In this document: positions 10,106-18,081 of the stretch, piece after piece | How the letters are laid out: every line of letters starts with the position of its first letter | How positions within the stretch are numbered: position 1 is the first letter of the stretch | DNA from: Paenibacillus stellifer | GTDB lineage: Bacteria > Bacillota > Bacilli > Paenibacillales > Paenibacillaceae | Assembly (NCBI RefSeq): GCF_000758685.1 | Contig: NZ_CP009286.1 | Location: 2,386,501 to 2,450,500, forward strand | Direction of reading: 5' to 3' | Length of the DNA stretch: 64,000 nt | Program-made: the position numbers and the translations under genes | Notes under the pieces: model-generated | What the model was told of the DNA's origin: nothing | Seen by the model: only the letters and a program-made list of their open reading frames with translations | Databases searched by the model: none

Positions 10106-10311
10106 TGGCTTCACTCCAGTGGTTTGATCGTTTAATACACAAGATCAGCGCATTTAGCCTTATCATAACCACCATGAAGAGGATTAGGCAAGAAATGTAC
10201 GGAGTTATGCCAGCCAGCAAGAAAAAATCATCCTCGAGGACGATATGCCGGTTCGCTTCCAGTATTTACAATTGATTTTAGTACCAATACAGAAAGGAAC
10301 TACACTACGCG

Positions 10312-11013
10312 ATGAAAATCTATGCCGTAAATATTTCCGATGCCATGGACAGTGAAGTTTTCTACTCCTTACTACAGCAGGTTTCTCCTGAGAAAAGGCA
10401 GCGGATCGACCGGTTCATCAGACGAGAGGACGCAACTCGGACCTTGATTGCCGATGTTTTGGTACGCTCCATCATCTGCAATCAGTATGGCGTACATAAC
10501 AAAGAGATTAACTTCTCGCATAATGACTACGGCAAGCCTTTCGTCCGATCTTTGCCATCACTACATTTCAACGTCTCACACTCTGGTGATTGGGTCGTTT
10601 GCGCCGTGGACACGGCTTTTGTCGGAATCGATATCGAACAAATAAAGCCCATTGATATGGATTTGGCACAACGTTTTTTTGCACAACAGGAATATGATGA
10701 TTTAATGCAGCGGTATCCTGATGAACGAATTATTTATTTTTATGATTTATGGACGTTGAAGGAGAGTTACATTAAAGCGCTAGGAAAAGGCTTGTCTATC
10801 CCGCTGAATTCTTTTGCGATCCGCAGGCGGAGCGATGGCTGCGGTTTCTCCATTCAAGGGGAGTCCGGCCCCGCGGTTTATTTCAAGCAGTATGATATTG
10901 ACCGGGATTATAAATTATCCGTGTGCGGAACTTCAAGTGAATTTCCGGGCAACATCATTCTCCAAGATGCTGAACAAATTAACCAGGCGTTAGCAATATC
11001 CTCCTCAAGATAG
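10312..11013 (+). CDS. 4'-phosphopantetheinyl transferase, Sfp family
   Basis: 233 residues, close to the size of Bacillus Sfp. It transfers phosphopantetheine from CoA to carrier-protein serines and is cytosolic. The Mg-binding motif VGIDIEQI (about residues 104-111) and the WTLKESYIKALGKGL motif (about 145-159) are both present. The ATG follows an AAAGGA-like site. No polyketide or nonribosomal peptide synthetase is within the window, so its partner carrier proteins are encoded elsewhere. A terminator follows. Confidence 0.93.
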   Translation: MKIYAVNISDAMDSEVFYSLLQQVSPEKRQRIDRFIRREDATRTLIADVLVRSIICNQYGVHNKEINFSHNDYGKPFVRSLPSLHFNVSHSGDWVVCAVDTAFVGIDIEQIKPIDMDLAQRFFAQQEYDDLMQRYPDERIIYFYDLWTLKESYIKALGKGLSIPLNSFAIRRRSDGCGFSIQGESGPAVYFKQYDIDRDYKLSVCGTSSEFPGNIILQDAEQINQALAISSSR

Positions 11014-11053
11014 GTTTCATCGAAAAAACAGCCAAACATTGAATACGAACAGG

Positions 11054-11111
11054 GGAGCACTCCTTTCTCGTTGTTTTGACTTCGAGAGCATGGGGAGGTG
11101 CTCCTTTTTTT
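11054..11111 (+). terminator. Terminator after the Sfp-type gene
   Basis: GGAGCAC(T)CC pairs with GGAGGTGCTCC across a long AT-rich loop and is followed by seven T (11105-11111). Confidence 0.75.
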
Positions 11112-11173
11112 GTGGAACGAATGCATTTGCTCATTGACTTCTAAAGAAATCCGGGATAGAATCACGGAGTGGT

Positions 11174-11205
11174 TCAGTAATTTAGTAAATTAGTAAATTA
11201 GTAAA
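11174..11205 (+). repeat. Four tandem 8-bp units upstream of the MFS gene
   Basis: Three exact copies of TTAGTAAA (11182-11205) preceded by a degenerate copy (TCAGTAAT) lie directly before the ribosome binding site of the MFS transporter. They could be regulator half-sites or a slippage-prone repeat. Confidence 0.7.
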
Positions 11206-11223
11206 ACAAATGAGGTGGAGAAG

Positions 11224-12459
11224 ATGGAAATTCGTGCTAATTTACAACATAAGCTCGTGATCAAGCTGGTTCGAACAATTATTTGTTCTCGGGTGCTTCT
11301 GCAGTTGGGTATTTGGATTCGTAATTATGCCGTACTTCTGTATGTTACCGATTTGACAAATAACAATCCGGTTTATGTATCCCTGATTTCGGTTGCGGAA
11401 TTTGCTCCGATCTTTCTATTCGGTCTTATAGGCGGGACCTTTGCAGACCGATGGCGGCCGAAGCGTACGATGGTATGGAGCGATCTGCTGTCTGCCTTGT
11501 CGGTCGTGGCAGTGCTGCTTGCTGTTATGAACGGTGGGTGGATTGCTCTTCTTGCCGGATCATTTGCATCCGCCAGCCTGTCTCAATTTTCTCAGCCTTC
11601 AGCCATGAAACTATACAAGCGGCATGTGCCGATGGAACAGCTGCAGAGCGTGATGGCGATGTCCCAAACTCTTGTTGCTGTATTTACGGTCCTGGGTCCG
11701 GTTATCGGTACGTTTATTTTCATGCAGTTTGGAATAAATGTATCCCTGATCCTGACCGCAATCTTGTTCCTTGGGTCTTCATTTATACTGTCATCGCTCC
11801 CAAGTGATGCCGAGGAAGCAGCATCCGGAGGTGCAGGAAGCTTCATGAAGGAGTTGGCGTCCGGGCTGCGATATGTCGGTTCCAATAAAGCTTTAAGAAC
11901 GCTCAGTATGACTTTCGCAGCCGTCGGTCTGGCATCAGGCGTGACCCAGCCGCTTCAGATTTTCATCGTCATCGAGAAATTGGGGCTTAACAAACAATTC
12001 CTGCAATGGCTCGTGATGGCCAATGGGGCAGCTATGCTGGTAGGCGGAATAGTGGTCATGGGGATAGCCAAGAAGGTGAAGCCGCAGCTCCTGCTTATGA
12101 TAGGACTGCTTGTCGCTGCCGTGTGCACAATTGGAATAGGCGCATCCTCCAATCTATGGATTACAATCATCTTTTTGGTGATCAGCGGTCTGTTTTACCC
12201 TTGTATTCAAGGCGGAATCCAGACACTTATTGTGCGGAACACGGAAGGGGCGTTTATTGGCCGGGTATCTGGGGCGATCACGCCAGTGTTTATGGGGATG
12301 ATGGTAATTGGCATGCTCATCTCCGGCTATATGAAAGAAACATTTTCACTGTTTGCCGTATACCTGCTGAGCGGTGGATTGATTCTTGCCGGTGCACTTT
12401 TGCTAACCCCGCTTACAATTGAGAAAAGAACGAAAGCCGGGAGAGGCCGAGCCGCATAA
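11224..12459 (+). CDS. Major facilitator superfamily transporter (drug/macrolide efflux-like)
   Basis: 411-residue polytopic membrane protein with about 12 hydrophobic helices. The loop after the second helix carries GGTFADRWRPKR, matching the MFS signature (G-x-x-x-D-R-x-G-R-K type). ATG 11224 has AGGTGG just upstream; a GTG at 11215 would overlap that site. The overall look (ITPVFMGMMVIG near the end) resembles MefA/permease-type efflux proteins, but the substrate is unknown. The 8-bp tandem repeat sits between the sfp terminator and this gene. Confidence 0.85.
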   Translation: MEIRANLQHKLVIKLVRTIICSRVLLQLGIWIRNYAVLLYVTDLTNNNPVYVSLISVAEFAPIFLFGLIGGTFADRWRPKRTMVWSDLLSALSVVAVLLAVMNGGWIALLAGSFASASLSQFSQPSAMKLYKRHVPMEQLQSVMAMSQTLVAVFTVLGPVIGTFIFMQFGINVSLILTAILFLGSSFILSSLPSDAEEAASGGAGSFMKELASGLRYVGSNKALRTLSMTFAAVGLASGVTQPLQIFIVIEKLGLNKQFLQWLVMANGAAMLVGGIVVMGIAKKVKPQLLLMIGLLVAAVCTIGIGASSNLWITIIFLVISGLFYPCIQGGIQTLIVRNTEGAFIGRVSGAITPVFMGMMVIGMLISGYMKETFSLFAVYLLSGGLILAGALLLTPLTIEKRTKAGRGRAA

Positions 12460-12658
12460 CGGATGGGAGAATTTTCATTTTATTAGTGAAACTCCTTGTC
12501 GGCTAAGGGGTGTGTGTATTAATATGTTATAAAACATATAAAACCAATCGGTAAAATTGAAATTAGTTTCTTCCTTATGTTCTGCCGCTCCTATGAGCTG
12601 TTGGGCAAAGTTTTTGCGGAAGTAAAGACCTGAAGAGTAAAACCAGGGAGATGAGGGT

Positions 12659-13843
12659 ATGAGCAAAGTGACGAAGCGAAGGGATGTCGCCGGGCTGGCG
12701 GAGCGTTTGTCAGCAATCCGGCAGGAGCTGCATCGTTACCCGGAGCTGTCGGGCGAGGAATTCGAGACGACGAGGAGAATCAAGGGCTGGCTGGAGGAGG
12801 CAGGCATCACCATTGCCTCGTACCCGCTGCGAACGGGAGTCGTTGCGGAGATCGGGGGCAAGCTTGGCGGACCGGTCATTGCACTGCGGGCGGATATCGA
12901 CGCTCTTCCCATACAGGAGGAGACGCATCTGCCGTTCGCTTCGTCCGTTCCGGGAAAAATGCATGCATGCGGCCATGACTTTCACACCGCCGCGATTCTC
13001 GGCGCCGCCTACCTGCTGAAGGAGCGCGAGGACGAGCTGCAGGGCACTGTTCGGCTGTTGTTTCAGCCGGCGGAGGAGAAGGGGATCGGCGCCGGTCAGA
13101 TCATTGAGAGCGGCGCATTTGAAGGAGTCCGCGCGGTGCTGGGTCTGCATAACAAGCCGGATCTGCCGGTCGGCACGATCGGCATTACAGGTGGACCGCT
13201 TATGGCGGCGGCGGACGGCTTCAAGGTCGAGGTGAAGGGCAAAGGCTCGCATGCTGCCGTTCCCGATGCCGGTCTTGATCCGATTGTGGCGGCGGCGCAT
13301 ATTATCACAGCGGTTCAGTCGATTGTCAGCCGCAATGTCAGCGCGCATGACAGAGCTGTCGTCAGTGTGACCAAGCTGAGCGGCGGGACGGCATTGAACG
13401 TTATCCCGGAATATGCGGTGCTGGAAGGCACGATCCGCACCTTCGATGAGGGAGTACGCGCCCATGTGCTGGAGCGGTTCGAGCAGGTGGCCGTCGGCGT
13501 GGCCGCCGCGCTTGGAACAAGCGCAAGCGTGCATTGCAGCGTGGGGCCGCCACCGGTCGCCAACGATCAAGTCCTGGCGGAGCTGGCCTGGGAAGAAGCC
13601 GAACGGCTGGGACTGGAACCCGTGGTTCCGGTACCGTCCCTGGCGAGCGAGGATTTTGCCGTGTACCAGAAGGAGGTGCCAGGGCTGTTCGTCTTCTTCG
13701 GGACCTCGGGACCGCAGGAGTGGCATCATCCGGCCTTCGAGCTGGATGAGCGCGCGCTGCCGCTGGCAGCGGACTTTTTCGCTAACCTTGCGTTCAGAAC
13801 GCTGAACAACGAATCCAATATGATCGGGAGGAATTTGAAATGA
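12659..13843 (+). CDS. M20-family amidohydrolase (N-acyl-amino acid / hippurate hydrolase type)
   Basis: 394 residues. Metal-ligand motifs of the M20D family are visible: HACGHDFHTA (about residues 102-111), EEKG with the catalytic/metal Glu (about 139-142), a HNKPDLPVG segment and a C-terminal HHP motif. A dimerisation domain (about 185-300) lies between the two halves of the catalytic domain. The likely reaction is hydrolysis of an N-acyl group from an amino acid or related amide. Start ATG 12659 follows AGGGAGATGAGGGT. The stop overlaps the next gene's ATG by 4 nt. The 199-bp upstream gap shows no clear control site. Confidence 0.92.
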   Translation: MSKVTKRRDVAGLAERLSAIRQELHRYPELSGEEFETTRRIKGWLEEAGITIASYPLRTGVVAEIGGKLGGPVIALRADIDALPIQEETHLPFASSVPGKMHACGHDFHTAAILGAAYLLKEREDELQGTVRLLFQPAEEKGIGAGQIIESGAFEGVRAVLGLHNKPDLPVGTIGITGGPLMAAADGFKVEVKGKGSHAAVPDAGLDPIVAAAHIITAVQSIVSRNVSAHDRAVVSVTKLSGGTALNVIPEYAVLEGTIRTFDEGVRAHVLERFEQVAVGVAAALGTSASVHCSVGPPPVANDQVLAELAWEEAERLGLEPVVPVPSLASEDFAVYQKEVPGLFVFFGTSGPQEWHHPAFELDERALPLAADFFANLAFRTLNNESNMIGRNLK

Positions 13844-14337
13844 GCAACATCGACATTCAAGCCTATCTGGATACACATCGCCTGCTGGTTCAGGCTGTCG
13901 ACGGATTGAGCGAGGAAGAGCTGAAATGGAAGGAAAGCCCAGTCAAATGGAGTGTCACCGAGGTGCTTGCCCATCTGATCGACCACAATATTGTCGTCTC
14001 CTTCCGGATTCGCGACATATTGGCAGACACCAAGGCTCAGCTCCCGGCATTCGAACAGGATAAATGGGTTGCCGGGCAGCGTGCTAACGAGAGCAGTGCA
14101 GACAACATTTTGGACGCTTTTCAGGCACTGCTTAGCTATAACGGTATTTTGTTCGGCAGACTGACCGATGCGGAGCTGGACAAGAGCGGCATTAACATCA
14201 AGGGTGAGACGGTACGGGTTCGTGATATTATCGCCGGATTTACCAAGCATGTGAACACGCACCTTGCCCAGATTGAACGAATTAAGCAGGCTTTCGGCAA
14301 TCAGCTGGCTTCAGCCGCTGCCGAGCCGCAGCAATAG
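13840..14337 (+). CDS. DinB-like (DinB_2) four-helix protein
   Basis: 165 residues, mostly helical. The pattern of a leading helix, W-S-V-T-E-V-L-A-H-L-I-D-H (about residues 44-56) and a late His in KHVNTHLAQIE matches the three-His metal site of the DinB/YfiT superfamily. The function in this family is usually a metal-dependent thiol transferase or unknown. It is translationally coupled to the amidohydrolase (ATGA overlap), so the two probably act in the same small metabolite or detoxification step. Confidence 0.85.
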   Translation: MSNIDIQAYLDTHRLLVQAVDGLSEEELKWKESPVKWSVTEVLAHLIDHNIVVSFRIRDILADTKAQLPAFEQDKWVAGQRANESSADNILDAFQALLSYNGILFGRLTDAELDKSGINIKGETVRVRDIIAGFTKHVNTHLAQIERIKQAFGNQLASAAAEPQQ

Positions 14338-14516
14338 AGATATCAACTGATAGCAAAGCCGGTTCCGGCGAACCTGCATAGATGTGGTCAGCAACCGGAT
14401 CAATCGCTTCAACCCACATTGAGTCCAATTGTTAATTCGGAACATCGGGGTTCTCTTCTCTGACACTTCCCTATTATAATCAAGAGCAGGAAGCAGCCAG
14501 AGAGGAGCCGATCAGG

Positions 14517-15377
14517 ATGGAACTACAAACGATATCTGTTCAGGGAAGCGGCATTTGGAATGAGGATGCGCTTATTGTACATAAGGCGGCGCAGCTGTAC
14601 GGGGTGGCGGATGGCGCGACGTCGCTGTTGCCCTTTCGCGGACCTGGAGGAGAGACCGGCGGGAGAATGGCTTCACAGCTCCTCAAAAGTTATTTCGAGG
14701 GGATTGGCCCTGAGGATGAGCGGAATCTGGAGCAATTGCTCCAGGAAGCAAACCGGCTTCTCGGTGAAGAGATGGTAGAAAGTGGGATTCAGGTGGACGA
14801 GAAGGATCAGCTCTGGACATCGGGCGCCGCCATCGTGCGGATCAGGGAGCATTATATTGAATATGTCCAGTCCGGCGACTGTATGATCATGGCTGCTTAT
14901 GCAGACGGCAGCATCCGTGCTGTAACGAGGGATCATGTGGCTCAGATCGATCAGGAAGCGAAGATGATCTGGAAGCAGGCTGTTCACCGGGGAATACAGT
15001 CGAGAGATGAACTGTGGGAGCTTGTGAAGCCGCTGATTGTGCAAAATAAAGCCCGAATGAATACGGATCGCGGGTACTCCGTGCTGAATGGCAGGCCGGA
15101 AGCGGAGCATTTTATCGAGTATGGCAAAATCAACCGGATCCAGCTGACAGGCCTGCTCCTGCATACGGACGGTCTCTATTATCCTGAAGAGGAGAACGGG
15201 GACGAGGCGATCCCCGCCCGGGAAATGCTGATGAAGAAGATCGCCGATTTCGGGCTTGAAGCCTATGCCGACTGGCTGATAGGGACCGAGAACGACGATC
15301 CGGAATGCATCCGGTATCCGCGCTTTAAGAAGTCCGATGATAAGTCCGGAATTTATGTGAGCAGGATGAATGAATAA
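14517..15377 (+). CDS. PP2C-like serine/threonine phosphatase
   Basis: 286 residues. PPM/PP2C hallmarks can be followed in order: NEDAL (residues 16-20), VADGATS (residues 30-36), a central SGDCMIM-x-DGS---TRDH block (about 121-141), LLLHTDGLYY (about 216-225) and a C-terminal basic/acidic strand ending SGIYVSRM. It should remove phosphate from proteins using Mn/Mg in the cytosol. No partner kinase is adjacent. A TATAAT at 14475-14480 lies about 35 bp upstream with a weak -35. Confidence 0.82.
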   Translation: MELQTISVQGSGIWNEDALIVHKAAQLYGVADGATSLLPFRGPGGETGGRMASQLLKSYFEGIGPEDERNLEQLLQEANRLLGEEMVESGIQVDEKDQLWTSGAAIVRIREHYIEYVQSGDCMIMAAYADGSIRAVTRDHVAQIDQEAKMIWKQAVHRGIQSRDELWELVKPLIVQNKARMNTDRGYSVLNGRPEAEHFIEYGKINRIQLTGLLLHTDGLYYPEEENGDEAIPAREMLMKKIADFGLEAYADWLIGTENDDPECIRYPRFKKSDDKSGIYVSRMNE

Positions 15378-15457
15378 CCTGAACGAGGAGTGTCTTCCAC
15401 TCGGACAAGCAGTCCCATTCTAGAAGATAACCGATGCCGATCTCTATCCGGACTTTC

Positions 15458-15482
15458 AAGCCGGGCAGGGGCGGCTTTTTTT
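15458..15482 (+). terminator. Terminator after the PP2C-like gene
   Basis: AGCCG / CGGCT stem with an 8-nt loop and a run of seven T. Confidence 0.75.
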
Positions 15483-15590
15483 ACTGATATACCTTGACAT
15501 TAATATACATTCAATTCAATTCAATATGAATAGAAATATAATCCATATTTTTCTAAAGCAATAATCTTAAGCAAGGAGTTGTAATATCGG

Positions 15591-16520
15591 ATGAAGCCTA
15601 TCCTATTAACAGGAATCAGAGCAACCGGACTTCCCCATATCGGGAACTACTACGGTTCGATCAAGCCATTATTGAGAATGCAGGAGGAATACCGGATTTT
15701 TCAATTGATTGCCGATTTGCATGCGGTTCCGCATGTAAGGGACGGGGCATTGCTGAACGATCATGTTCGTTCCATTACCGCTTGCTATTTATCCTGCGGA
15801 CTGGATGTTCAACAATCCGTTCTATGGAGACAGTCTCAGATTCAGGAGATGGCTTGGGTGTCGCTAATCTTAATGTCCTTGATCTCGGTGAATGAGCTTG
15901 ATGCTGAAATGAAACTGATCGCTAACCAAGATATCGACATGCTTAGCGGCATTTATCCGGTATTAATGGCTGCGGATACGCTCATGATGGGGGCGGACCT
16001 TGTCTTTGCCGGAAGGGATCATGAGACCGGGCTGGATTTTGTCAGTCAACTGTCTCAAAGATTCAACTCCATGTACGGAAATATTTTTACAGTGCCAAGC
16101 CCGTATTTCCCTGATCTGAACCAAATGGTTCGCGGACTGGATGGCCGGAAAATGTCAAAATCCTTCAATAACACGATTTCCTTATTGGATTCGGAGGATG
16201 ATCTGTATCAAAAAATTGTGCGCATTAAAGGCGCCGATGAGGCGGAGAGCCTTCGCATAATCGCGGACTTGCGAGCTCTGACGGATGCACATCCATCGGA
16301 CAACGTTGCGAATCTGAAAGAAGCGAAGCAGCTGTTGTTCGAGGAATTAAACCGTGAACTGAAGCCGATTCGTCAGAAATATGCAGAATGGATCGGTCAA
16401 CCGGATGCTCTGGACCGCATTTTGCAGGATGGGGCAGCTGCCGCAAGGGAGCAGGCGAACAAGAGGATAAGTCTCCTTATGAATAATGTGGGGCTGTACA
16501 GCAGCACTCGCAGCAAATAG
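15591..16520 (+). CDS. Tryptophanyl-tRNA synthetase-like protein (short, divergent paralogue)
   Basis: 309 residues, shorter than the usual 325-335 of bacterial TrpRS. Class I motifs are intact: HIGN (residues 16-19, in place of HIGH-type GN) and KMSKS (about 185-189). The body (LMAADTLMMGADLV, GRDHETGLDF) follows the TrpRS fold but is clearly divergent from the housekeeping Bacillus enzyme. It would charge tRNA-Trp or act as an auxiliary, inhibitor-resistant copy. No T-box structure was recognised in the AT-rich leader (15483-15590). AAGGAG lies 12 nt before the ATG. It could be the only TrpRS of the cell; the window cannot tell. Confidence 0.85.
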   Translation: MKPILLTGIRATGLPHIGNYYGSIKPLLRMQEEYRIFQLIADLHAVPHVRDGALLNDHVRSITACYLSCGLDVQQSVLWRQSQIQEMAWVSLILMSLISVNELDAEMKLIANQDIDMLSGIYPVLMAADTLMMGADLVFAGRDHETGLDFVSQLSQRFNSMYGNIFTVPSPYFPDLNQMVRGLDGRKMSKSFNNTISLLDSEDDLYQKIVRIKGADEAESLRIIADLRALTDAHPSDNVANLKEAKQLLFEELNRELKPIRQKYAEWIGQPDALDRILQDGAAAAREQANKRISLLMNNVGLYSSTRSK

Positions 16521-16685
16521 CCAGACCATCATGTAACTCATGAGAAACTCATGAGAGACTGCGATCATCGGAGTTGGGCGGAAGCGAGAACTTTATTACC
16601 TCTCTATAGATACAACAATAAGCCAGGACGCTTGCAGCATTCCGATGCCGCAGGCGTTTTGGTGCAGCAAAAAGAGAGGAAGAGC

Positions 16686-16714
16686 TTGACAATTTCTTTG
16701 AAATTGTGTATAAA
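16686..16714 (+). promoter_or_regulatory. Sigma-A promoter upstream of the HesB-like gene
   Basis: TTGACA (16686-16691), a 17-nt spacer and TATAAA (16709-16714). It is the best housekeeping promoter in the 302-bp gap 16521-16822 and points at the gene starting at 16823. Confidence 0.8.
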
Positions 16715-16729
16715 TAAATTGTACACAAT
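16703..16729. promoter_or_regulatory. Inverted repeat overlapping the -10 box, possible operator
   Basis: ATTGTGTA (16703-16710) and TACACAAT (16722-16729) form an 8-bp inverted repeat with an 11-bp gap that covers the -10 element of the promoter just upstream. This placement suits a repressor site; the regulator is unknown. Confidence 0.55.
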
Positions 16730-16822
16730 ATAATTTATAAAAATAAAAGACCATCGATGATCAAGATCGTCCTGACTTCGAACTGTACATGTGAAACGGA
16801 CCATTAGAGAGGAGAGCTCAAC

Positions 16823-17146
16823 ATGAGAGTGGAATACGATGTCCTTACCGGAGAGAAATTGCGTCAAAGTCTGAAATCTGCACCGGCGTATATCAAGCTG
16901 GTTAACGAAGCGGAGGGATGCTCTGCGGGAGGCGTGTTTACTCTTCATCTGCTGAGCGAGCCTTCACCTACCGATGTGCGGGTTGAATCCCCCGATTTCG
17001 ATTTTCTGGTGGACCGGCAGGAGCAGATTCTATTCGATGATGTAATGAGACTTCAAGCTGACGAGACCTTCCCAAGCTACCGGCTCAGCAGCGATTCGAT
17101 GCTCTTCAGCAACCATGTTGTGGTTAAGGATAAGAGACCAGCTTAA
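16823..17146 (+). CDS. HesB/IscA-superfamily protein lacking the C-terminal Cys pair
   Basis: 107 residues. The fold pattern (GCSAGGVFTLHLL near residues 32-44, a central F-x-F-L-V-D strand, and the late FPSYRLSSDSMLF block) matches small HesB-like proteins of Bacilli. The CxC pair that binds Fe-S or iron in true IscA/SufA proteins is absent, so a cluster-carrier role is doubtful. Start ATG follows GAGAGGAGAGC. It is transcribed from a clear promoter with an operator-like repeat. Confidence 0.75.
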   Translation: MRVEYDVLTGEKLRQSLKSAPAYIKLVNEAEGCSAGGVFTLHLLSEPSPTDVRVESPDFDFLVDRQEQILFDDVMRLQADETFPSYRLSSDSMLFSNHVVVKDKRPA

Positions 17147-17166
17147 TCCCTTATAAAATGATAAGG

Positions 17167-17198
17167 AGCGGGCAGTGCCGATTCAGGCACTGCCCGCT
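17167..17198. repeat. Perfect 13-bp inverted repeat after the HesB-like gene
   Basis: AGCGGGCAGTGCC and its exact complement flank a 6-nt loop. No T run follows on the plus strand, so it may be an mRNA 3'-end stabiliser rather than a classic terminator. Confidence 0.8.
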
Positions 17199-17226
17199 GT
17201 GCGTTCCGGCATAAGCTTCATGCCGA

Positions 17227-17264
17227 CATTCCGGCGTTTGTCTCTCTGCTGATCCGCCGGAATG
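17227..17264. repeat. Second inverted repeat in the same gap
   Basis: CATTCCGGCG and CGCCGGAATG form a perfect 10-bp stem with an 18-nt loop, 28 bp downstream of the first hairpin. Confidence 0.7.
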
Positions 17265-17282
17265 CAATCGGCATGACGGACC

Positions 17283-17311
17283 TTTACAATCCATGTTCCA
17301 ATCGGTATAAT
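17283..17311 (+). promoter_or_regulatory. Sigma-A promoter for the stress-protein/mrp unit
   Basis: TTTACA (17283-17288), 17-nt spacer, perfect TATAAT (17306-17311). It is the only good promoter before the gene at 17409 and the mrp genes behind it. Confidence 0.85.
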
Positions 17312-17342
17312 AACCTAGAATTGTATATGGGATTAAGAGGAG

Positions 17343-17368
17343 GAGCCTGCCACCAGCGGGCTCTTTTT
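17343..17368 (+). terminator. Intrinsic terminator inside the short leader before the stress-protein/mrp operon
   Basis: GAGCCTG / CGGGCTC (7 bp with one G-U pair) and five T lie only about 25 nt after the expected transcription start and 40 nt before the first gene. This placement suggests attenuation of the downstream operon. Confidence 0.65.
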
Positions 17369-17408
17369 GTTTTATTATATGGAAATAATAGGAAGGGGCG
17401 ATGTCGGG

Positions 17409-18062
17409 ATGTCAAGTGTCTCTGACAACGAGAGCATCTCTGGTAAGGAAAGTATTATGGTATGTGTCCACTATGGACCACATGGGCAGCGGCTGATTCA
17501 AAGAGGAGCGCGGCTGGCAGCGCTTATCGGTGCACCGTTGTGTGTGCTCACGGTCGATACAATGGGGGAGAATGAATACAACTCCGATAAGGAGATGTTC
17601 CTTGCCGGATGGGAGAATCAGACACGGGAAGCCGGCGGTGAATTTCTGGTCAGGAAATGCCAAGGGCGGAAAACGGCGGACGTCATCGCCGACACTGCAA
17701 AGGAAAGAGGGATTACCCAAATTGTGCTTGGGCAATCCAGCCAGACGCTGTGGCAGGAAATTACGCGCGGCAGCTTCATTAATGAGCTGATGGAGCGGAT
17801 CGGAGCGATCGACCTGCATATTGTGGCTGTTCAGCGTTACCCCGATATGCTGGAGGAGACGCATGAGGAGGGATTCACGGCTTACCTCGTGAAGCGGGGA
17901 GAGCATTATGAGCTCAGCGACAGCCCGGACGGAGATAAACCGCTTAAAGGCGTGTTTTTCCGTCAGCTGCATACCGACTTTAATACCGGGCTGTTCAAGA
18001 TAGTGAATAACGGGAACACTCAATATTTGAGAATCATTCAGAACGAGTGGGTGAATAACTAG
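17409..18062 (+). CDS. Universal-stress-domain protein (KdpD-like USP fold) ahead of the mrp operon
   Basis: 217 residues. The first part (about 22-155) has the alpha/beta USP fold seen in KdpD sensor proteins: MVCVHYGPHGQRLIQRGARLA, then an IVLGQSSQ nucleotide-loop-like strand. The last 60 residues are a separate, unrecognised tail. ATG 17409 follows GGAAGGGGCG; upstream in-frame codons have no better site. It ends 19 bp before mrpA and shares its promoter, so a role in sensing ion or energy state for the antiporter is plausible but unproven. Confidence 0.75.
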   Translation: MSSVSDNESISGKESIMVCVHYGPHGQRLIQRGARLAALIGAPLCVLTVDTMGENEYNSDKEMFLAGWENQTREAGGEFLVRKCQGRKTADVIADTAKERGITQIVLGQSSQTLWQEITRGSFINELMERIGAIDLHIVAVQRYPDMLEETHEEGFTAYLVKRGEHYELSDSPDGDKPLKGVFFRQLHTDFNTGLFKIVNNGNTQYLRIIQNEWVNN

Positions 18063-18081
18063 TCGAAAGGAGTTCGGGTTC

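Noticed and set aside
12475..12666. Minus-strand 63-residue reading frame
   Set aside because: No ribosome binding site, unusual composition, and it overlaps the start of the M20 amidohydrolase.
15483..15590. T-box leader before the TrpRS-like gene
   Set aside because: No T-box consensus, specifier loop or terminator/antiterminator pair is visible in this AT-rich leader.
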